Source: an uncultured Desulfovibrio sp. (lineage in GTDB: Bacteria > Desulfobacterota > Desulfovibrionia > Desulfovibrionales > Desulfovibrionaceae). From it: 10,682 nucleotides of DNA. A model generated the notes under the pieces. It did no database searches. It had not been told where the DNA came from and worked only from the letters and a program-made list of their open reading frames with translations. Location: positions 1-10,682 of the forward strand of contig NZ_CASDOY010000062.1 of the NCBI RefSeq assembly GCF_949282365.1. The letters are read 5' to 3'. Below are positions 6,309 to 10,682 of the stretch, one piece after another. How positions within the stretch are numbered: position 1 is the stretch's first letter; every line of letters starts with the position of its first letter. The translations under genes were made by a program, and so were the position numbers.

Positions 6309-6336
6309 GGCCGGACCCTCCCGGGAGGGTCCGGCC
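6309..6336 (+). promoter_or_regulatory. Perfect 28-bp palindrome between dctP and dctQ
   Basis: GGCCGGACCCTCCC is followed at once by its exact reverse complement. As RNA it forms a very stable stem with a minimal loop, 11 nt after the dctP stop. It is followed by TTCGTG, not a T-run, so it is probably not an intrinsic terminator. A role in protecting the dctP message from 3' decay, so that more DctP than DctQM is made, would suit a transporter that needs an excess of binding protein. Confidence 0.7.
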
Positions 6337-6349
6337 TTCGTGCCCGTGC

Positions 6350-6353
6350 GGAG
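6350..6353 (+). promoter_or_regulatory. Ribosome binding site that sets the dctQ start
   Basis: GGAG at 6350-6353 lies 7 nt before the ATG at 6361 but only 1 nt before the in-frame ATG at 6355. The GTG at 6340 lies upstream of it. The 6361 start is therefore preferred. Confidence 0.6.
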
Positions 6354-6360
6354 TATGTGC

Positions 6361-6840
6361 ATGTCCAGATTCTTGCGTTTCCTCGATTCCCTGCTCAAAG
6401 GCCTGACCATCGTCTGCATCGCGCTCATGCTGATCATCGTCTTCCTGCAGGTCATCACCCGTTACTGTTTCAACTACACGCCCAGCTTCGGGGAGGAACT
6501 GGCCCGCTACCTCTTCGTGTGGACGGTCTTCCTTTCCCTGCCGCTGCTGGCCCGCTCCGGCGGCCACATGGCCATCGAGACCCTGACCAACCGCCTCCAC
6601 GGCATGAAGCTGAAGGTCTGCCGCCTGGTGGCGGACATCTTTTCCCTCTGGTTCCTCGGCATCATGGTCTGGCACGGCTGCAGGATGGTCATCCTCGCCC
6701 AGTATCAGACCTCCGCGGCCATGATGCTGCCCATGTCCTATGTCTACAGCGTCATCCCCTTCGGCTGCGCCGTCATGCTGCTGTACACGCTGGAAAATCT
6801 TGTCACGGTCATCCGCACGCCCGCGGATGAGCTGAAGTAG
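6361..6840 (+). CDS. dctQ: TRAP transporter small membrane subunit
   Basis: DctQ is the small integral membrane subunit that partners DctM in TRAP transporters. From the preferred start the protein has 159 residues with four hydrophobic segments at about 13-35, 46-64, 88-108 and 126-146. Family signatures are present: FLQVITRY (28-35), the amphipathic FGEELARYLFVW (43-54), GHMAIE (68-73), and LPMSYVYSVIPFG (123-135) before the last membrane helix. The usual family length is 150-180 residues, so it is complete. In-frame starts at 6340 (GTG) and 6355 (ATG) would add 7 or 2 residues; the GGAG spacing favours 6361. Its TAG stop forms part of the TAGGAGG ribosome site of dctM, so the two are closely coupled. 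The gap from dctP is filled by the palindrome at 6309-6336. Confidence 0.93.
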   Translation: MSRFLRFLDSLLKGLTIVCIALMLIIVFLQVITRYCFNYTPSFGEELARYLFVWTVFLSLPLLARSGGHMAIETLTNRLHGMKLKVCRLVADIFSLWFLGIMVWHGCRMVILAQYQTSAAMMLPMSYVYSVIPFGCAVMLLYTLENLVTVIRTPADELK

Positions 6841-6850
6841 GAGGCCGGCC

Positions 6851-8134
6851 ATGACAGCAGCCTTGTGGGTCATCCTTCCGACCTTTGCCGTCATCCTGGC
6901 CAGCGGCGCGTCCATCGGCGTGGGCCTCGGCCTGTCCTCGGCCATCACCATGTCCACGGTCATGGGCACGCCGCTCATCGCCGTGGTGCAAAAGATGTTC
7001 ACCGCCGTGGACTCCTATTCCTTCCTGGCGGTGCCCTTCTTCATGCTGGCGGGGGCCTTCATGTCCGACGGCGGCGTGACCCGCCGCATCGTCAACTTCT
7101 CCATGGCCCTGGTGGGCGCGCTGGCCGGGGGCCTGGCCCTGGTGGTGGCCGTGGCCGGCATGTTCTTCGCCGCCCTTTCCGGCTCCTCCGCCGCCACCAC
7201 CGCCGCCATCGGCGCATCCATGATCGACGAGATGGAACGCCGGGGCTATCCGCGCTCCTTCGCCGCCGCCGTGGTGGCCTCCGGCGGTACCGTGGGCATC
7301 GTCATCCCGCCCTCGGTCACCCTGGTGGTCTACGGCTCCATCGCCAACACCTCCATCGCCGACCTCTTCATCGGCGGCGTGGTGCCGGGCCTGTTCATGG
7401 GCGTGTCCATGTGCGTGCTGAGCTGGTTCATCTCCAAGAAAAAAGGCTACAGGGGCGAAGGCAGCTTCTCCTTCCGGCGCATCCTGCATTCCCTCAAGGA
7501 CTGCTCCTGGGCCCTGATGATGCCCGTCATCATCCTGGGCGGCATCTACAAGGGCATCTTCACGCCCACCGAGGCCGCCGCCGTGGCCGCCGTCTACGGC
7601 GCCTTCGTGGGCCTGTTCATCTACAAGGAACTGAGGTGGCGGGACCTGCCCAAGACCCTTCTGACCGCCGCCAAGAACACCACCATGATCATGTTCGTGG
7701 TGGGCGCGGCCAACGTCTTCGGCTGGATCCTGACCTGGGCGCAGGTGCCGCACACCCTGGCGGGCTACTTTGCCACCATCACGGACAATCCCTTCGTCTT
7801 CCTCATGCTGGTCAACGTGCTGCTGCTCATCATCGGCACCCTGGTCAACGCCTCGGCCGCGGTGGTCATCGTCACGCCCATCCTGCTGCCCGTGGCCCTG
7901 GGCCTGGGCATCGACCCGCTCTTCTTCGGCGTCATCATGGTGGTCAACCTGGCCATCGGCTGCATCACGCCGCCTGTGGGCTTGGACCTGTTCGTGGTCT
8001 CCTCCATCACGGGCATTTCCGTGGACAAGATCACCGTCAAGGTCATGCCCTATCTGCTGACCCTGCTGGGCACCCTGGTCATCATGACCTACTTCCCGCC
8101 CATCGTGACCTCCCTGCCGCGCCTGATGCATTAG
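6851..8134 (+). CDS. dctM: TRAP transporter large membrane subunit
   Basis: DctM is the large membrane subunit that carries the sodium and substrate path of TRAP transporters. It has 427 residues, the normal length, and is made up of about a dozen hydrophobic segments with two inverted halves. Signatures: FLAVPFFMLAG (58-68), GMFFAALSGSSAATTAAIG (103-121), GGTVGIVIPPS (145-155) with YGSIANTS, GIFTPTEAAAVAAVYG (235-250), GTLVNASAAVVIVTPILLP (329-347) and GCITPPVGLDLFV (370-382). The two helical hairpin motifs with IPPS and TPPVG are those that bind sodium and substrate in the elevator-type carriers. TAGGAGG with 6-nt spacing supports the ATG at 6851. It is the last gene of the cluster and a strong terminator follows 86 bp later. 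Confidence 0.97.
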   Translation: MTAALWVILPTFAVILASGASIGVGLGLSSAITMSTVMGTPLIAVVQKMFTAVDSYSFLAVPFFMLAGAFMSDGGVTRRIVNFSMALVGALAGGLALVVAVAGMFFAALSGSSAATTAAIGASMIDEMERRGYPRSFAAAVVASGGTVGIVIPPSVTLVVYGSIANTSIADLFIGGVVPGLFMGVSMCVLSWFISKKKGYRGEGSFSFRRILHSLKDCSWALMMPVIILGGIYKGIFTPTEAAAVAAVYGAFVGLFIYKELRWRDLPKTLLTAAKNTTMIMFVVGAANVFGWILTWAQVPHTLAGYFATITDNPFVFLMLVNVLLLIIGTLVNASAAVVIVTPILLPVALGLGIDPLFFGVIMVVNLAIGCITPPVGLDLFVVSSITGISVDKITVKVMPYLLTLLGTLVIMTYFPPIVTSLPRLMH

Positions 8135-8220
8135 CCCGGACGCGGGGGCCTGCCGGGCCCGCGCCGGCCAGGAGCCCCGCGACGACGCGCGGCTTCCGCC
8201 GCCGCGCCGGCAGCGGACAC

Positions 8221-8281
8221 AAAAGGATCGAAGACCTCCCGCATGGCCCGGAGCCTGCGGGAGCGCTTCGATCCTTTTTTT
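8221..8281. terminator. Very long terminator hairpin between convergent genes
   Basis: AAAAGGATCGAAG (8221-8233) pairs with CTTCGATCCTTTT (8266-8278), and CTCCCGCA (8236-8243) with TGCGGGAG (8256-8263). That makes 21 base pairs with one 2x2 internal loop (AC/CG) and a 12-nt loop. On the plus strand a seven-T run ends it, so it should stop dctM transcripts efficiently. On the minus strand the A-run gives TTTTG, so it could also serve the helicase gene, whose stop lies about 330 bp upstream on that strand. Confidence 0.9.
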
Positions 8282-8606
8282 CGCGCCCTGTCCGGGGCGC
8301 ATCGTCTGCGGCGTGCGTTGCCGCCGTACGGCAGCGGACACGGCGGGACACCGGACGGGAACGGCCGGGCAGCGGCACACAGGATGCGGACGGGGCGGCC
8401 CGTCCGCTCTGCGCCGGCAAGGCATGCCCCGGCGGCGGGAGCTGTGTTTTCAGGGACGTCGGGAATTTCGCGTCGGGCTGTCCCGAGGCGGACGATGGCA
8501 GCAGGGGTGGCGGCCTGTCCGGCCGCCGGGAAGCCCGCGCGGCCGCGCCGGAGGGACACAGCGGTCTGTCGTGCCGTCCGGCAGGCGGAGGTCGCGGCGG
8601 GCGGGC
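8282..8606. other. Spacer 3' of the helicase gene, no gene seen
   Basis: This 325-bp stretch between the convergent terminator and the helicase stop codon holds no credible coding sequence. Frames on both strands give arginine/proline/alanine-rich chains, and the longest crosses the terminator. One hairpin, GGCGGCC-TGTCC-GGCCGCC (8509-8527), could cap the 3' end of the helicase message but has no T-tract. Confidence 0.5.
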
Positions 8607-10682
8607 TCAGAACAGCGAGAGATGTTCCCGTACGGCCCTGGTATGCCGGGCCAGGGTGCTCTGGCGGCAGAAGCGGCGCACCAGCGGCAGGAAGCCGGAG
8701 GGCTCCAGCGCCAGTTCCTGTCCGAACAGGCGACGCCGGGCGCTGTAGCTCACATAGAGGGCGCGGGCGGCGCGGGTCAGGCCCACATAGAACAGCCGCC
8801 GTTCTTCTTCCAGCCGTCCGGCCTGCGCGGCGGCGGACATGTCTTCGTCCGGGGCCCCGAAGAGCAGCTCGCGGCGCAGGGGCAGCAGGCCCTCCTCCAG
8901 TCCGGGCAGGAAGACCGCCTGGAACTCGAGGCCCTTGGATGCGTGCAGGGTCAGGATCTGCACCTGTTCCGAGCGGGCGCGGATGAGTTCCGCCTCATGC
9001 TGCAGGCCCAGCTGGCGTACCAGCGCTTCCCACTGGCCGCAGTCCTGCCACAGGCGGCAGAGCCGCTTCCAGGCCGCGCCCTGCCACAGGGGCGCGGGCA
9101 GGCGGCTGTGCCCGGAAAGCCGGGCCTGCAGGGCCTGCGGATCGGGCAGGGGCGCTTCCGGCGGCAGGGCCAGCACGCTTTCCAGCAGGGGCAGCAGGTC
9201 CTCGCTGTCCGCAGCGGGGGCAGCACGGGCCGGGGCCTCACCCTGTCCGCGGGCCACGGCCAGACGCAGCACGGCGCCGCAGAGCGGGTCCTGCCAGCAG
9301 TCCTCCTGCGCGGGCGCGGCGCAGGGGATGCCCTCCTGCTCCAGCGCATGGCGGATGACCGGTATCTGGGCCTTGAGGCGCACCAGCACGGCCACGTCGG
9401 CGGGCGAGAGGTTCCCGGCCAGCTCGTCTTCCTGTCGCAGCTGGTCCATGAGCGTGTGCGCCGTGGCCCCCAGCAGCCGGCGGATGCGGGCCGCCACCCA
9501 GCGGGCCTCGGCCTGCTGGTCGGGCGCGGAAAAAAGGTGCAGGCGGGCCTCTTCCTGCCGCATGGCCTGCAGCGCGCCGCAGTGCCCGCGGCCTTGCAGC
9601 AGGCTCTGGGCCATGTCCAGCACGCCCTGGCTGGCGCGGTAGCTCTGGCCCAGACGGCAGACGCGCAGGGCGGGCCAGAGGGCGCGCAGGCTGTCCTCGC
9701 TCTGGCCGCTGGCGCCGCGGAAGCCGTAGATGGCCTGATCCGGGTCGCCGATGCCGAAAAAGCCCTTGCCGTCCTCGGGCAGCAGGGCGCGGATCAGGCG
9801 CAGCTGTATGGGCGAAAGGTCCTGCACTTCATCCACCAGCACATGACGCCAGGGCAGATCCTGGGTGCGGCGGGCCGCCTCGGGAGCCGGTGCGGCGGCC
9901 GTCCGGCCGGTGAGGGCTTGCGCGGGAGGCCGCTGCCCGGGCGCCGTCTGCCGGGGGAGAGGCGCTGCGGGGCCGGGGGCCACCATGCCCAGCAGGGACA
10001 TCTGGCGCGGCACGGGGCGGCCGCTGGGCGGGGCGGGCAGCCTGTCCGTCCCGTCCGCGCTCTCCGTCCTGCCCGGTTCGCCCGGTTCGTTCGGGCCGTG
10101 CGTGGCCGCGCGCGGCGCAGGGCCCGTGGCCGTCGTGCCCGCCGCATCTCCCGTGTCCGCCGTGTCCGCCGGGGATGCCGGGGACACCGGCAGCCGGGGC
10201 GCTGGGGACACCTTGTCCGCCGCCTCGCGGCAGGCCTGTACCGCCCTGTCCGCCAGCAGGGCCCGGCAGGCGGGCGGCAGCAGGCTGTGCTCCAGTTCGG
10301 GCCGGATGTCCTCGCCCCGCAGCAGACGCAGATGATAAAGGAAAAATTCCAGCAGGTCGGCGTAATCCAGCAGGGGGCTGCGGCTGCGCAGGCTGCGGGC
10401 CGCCTGCCAGTCGCCCACGGCGGCGCGCAGGTCGTCGGGGAGCCCGTCCGCGGGCAGGCCCTGCTCCCGTGCCCACTGCAGGCGCTCCCAGAGGCGGCGC
10501 AGGGCCTTGCCCTCCTCGCGGCTCTCCGGGTGCCCGGCATCCACGAACAGGGCCCGGGCCGCGTCTTCGGGCAGGAGCAGGGCCGTGGGCAGCTCCCGCT
10601 GCACCACGCTCCAGGCCAGGGCGTGCAGGGTGTCGCAACGGGGCAGGCCCGCTCCCGCCGCCGGCTCCGTGACCGGGGGCGG
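8607..10682 (-). CDS. UvrD/Rep-type superfamily 1 DNA helicase, C-terminal part (runs off right edge)
   Basis: The visible 691 residues belong to an ATP-driven DNA helicase of the UvrD/PcrA/Rep class, probably acting in repair. Motifs in order on the minus strand: TLHALAW (motif Ic, 10631-10611); VDEVQD (motif II, 9836-9819, the Mg-ATP site); GDPDQAIYGFRG (motif III, from 9749); YRAS (motif IV, 9641-9630); TLHASKGLEF (motif V, 8951-8922); and FYVGLTRA (motif VI, 8792-8769). The Walker A motif lies beyond the window, so coding continues past 10682. A GTG at 10607 is not the start, because conserved motif Ic precedes it. An unusual low-complexity insert of about 116 residues (10217-9870) rich in Pro, Ala, Thr and Gly lies between the 1B region and motif II; it contains QMSLL. 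The protein ends in HLSLF. Motif III has GDPDQ rather than the common GDDDQ, so it is probably not the housekeeping UvrD/PcrA. Confidence 0.95.
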   Translation of the reverse strand, partial: PPPVTEPAAGAGLPRCDTLHALAWSVVQRELPTALLLPEDAARALFVDAGHPESREEGKALRRLWERLQWAREQGLPADGLPDDLRAAVGDWQAARSLRSRSPLLDYADLLEFFLYHLRLLRGEDIRPELEHSLLPPACRALLADRAVQACREAADKVSPAPRLPVSPASPADTADTGDAAGTTATGPAPRAATHGPNEPGEPGRTESADGTDRLPAPPSGRPVPRQMSLLGMVAPGPAAPLPRQTAPGQRPPAQALTGRTAAAPAPEAARRTQDLPWRHVLVDEVQDLSPIQLRLIRALLPEDGKGFFGIGDPDQAIYGFRGASGQSEDSLRALWPALRVCRLGQSYRASQGVLDMAQSLLQGRGHCGALQAMRQEEARLHLFSAPDQQAEARWVAARIRRLLGATAHTLMDQLRQEDELAGNLSPADVAVLVRLKAQIPVIRHALEQEGIPCAAPAQEDCWQDPLCGAVLRLAVARGQGEAPARAAPAADSEDLLPLLESVLALPPEAPLPDPQALQARLSGHSRLPAPLWQGAAWKRLCRLWQDCGQWEALVRQLGLQHEAELIRARSEQVQILTLHASKGLEFQAVFLPGLEEGLLPLRRELLFGAPDEDMSAAAQAGRLEEERRLFYVGLTRAARALYVSYSARRRLFGQELALEPSGFLPLVRRFCRQSTLARHTRAVREHLSLF
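8610..8624 (-). other. HLSLF C-terminus: second candidate clamp-binding motif
   Basis: The last five helicase residues before the stop are HLSLF, differing from the clamp-binding consensus QLSLF only at the first position. An exposed extreme C-terminus is a common place for such peptides. The Gln-to-His change weakens the case. Confidence 0.35.
9990..10004 (-). other. QMSLL peptide: candidate sliding-clamp-binding motif
   Basis: Within the helicase insert the minus strand encodes RQMSLLGM. QMSLL fits the bacterial beta-clamp consensus QL[SD]LF, and the same five residues are the reported clamp-binding motif of E. coli MutS. It lies in a segment with no other order-promoting sequence, as functional clamp motifs often do. 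Function is inferred from the motif alone. Confidence 0.4.
10072..10168 (-). repeat. Two 9-bp tandem duplications inside the helicase insert
   Basis: CCCGGTTCG is repeated back to back at 10072-10089 and CCGTGTCCG at 10151-10168 (plus-strand sequence). They encode the EPGEPG-like and ADTADT-like runs of the disordered insert and keep the frame. Both look like replication-slippage products. Confidence 0.7.

Noticed and set aside
8209..8341. GGCAGCGGACAC at 8209-8220 and 8330-8341, with a 10-bp match at 1108-1117
   Set aside because: 12-mers of this GC-rich composition are expected to recur by chance in a window of this size, and the copies share no flanking sequence.
8131..8559. Open frame of 142 codons on the minus strand between the helicase and dctM
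   Set aside because: It crosses the strong terminator hairpin, is arginine-rich and has no recognisable motif.
10605..10607. GTG as the start codon of the helicase
   Set aside because: The frame stays open to the right edge, and the upstream codons encode CDTLHALAW, a conserved helicase motif, so the gene begins outside the window.

Overview
The window looks like chromosomal DNA of a sulfate-reducing bacterium of the Desulfovibrio group. The strongest sign is the start of dsrA (alpha subunit of dissimilatory sulfite reductase), whose N-terminus closely matches Desulfovibrio DsrA as I remember it. The GC-rich coding sequence, dense Shine-Dalgarno sites and the malic enzyme/TRAP dicarboxylate cluster fit the same group. 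Species cannot be fixed by eye. There is no transposase, integrase, tRNA, rRNA or CRISPR array. This reads as core chromosome, and I found no clear undescribed multi-gene system.

Layout. (1) 1-636, minus: 5' part of dsrA, running off the left edge. (2) 637-1549: a 913-bp divergent intergenic region with no credible gene. It holds a candidate dsrA promoter about 250 bp upstream of the start codon, a hairpin-rich leader and an inverted pair of 17-bp motifs. (3) 1550-3383, plus: a tight three-gene operon of two unrecognised proteins and rlpA (lipoprotein with DPBB and SPOR domains), joined by two 4-bp stop/start overlaps and closed by an intrinsic terminator. (4) 3384-3920: terminator, GC-rich spacer, a candidate promoter and a roughly 210-nt leader with a 12-bp direct repeat. 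(5) 3921-8134, plus: malic enzyme, terminator, then dctP-dctQ-dctM, a TRAP transporter for C4-dicarboxylate-type substrates. (6) 8135-8606: convergent spacer with a very long terminator hairpin. (7) 8607-10682, minus: the C-terminal two thirds or so of a UvrD/Rep-type superfamily 1 helicase, running off the right edge.

How the genes fit together. The TRAP system probably takes up malate, fumarate or a related acid. Malic enzyme would turn malate into pyruvate, CO2 and NAD(P)H, and the electrons could end up at sulfite reductase. This metabolic link is inferred from gene order. The RlpA operon concerns the cell envelope and septum, and its two small partners are uncharacterised. The helicase is probably a DNA-repair enzyme.

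Most worth a second look: two sliding-clamp-binding-like peptides in the helicase (QMSLL inside a disordered insert in the helicase core, and HLSLF at the very C-terminus); the regulatory region and leader of dsrA; and a perfect 28-bp palindrome without a T-tract between dctP and dctQ.
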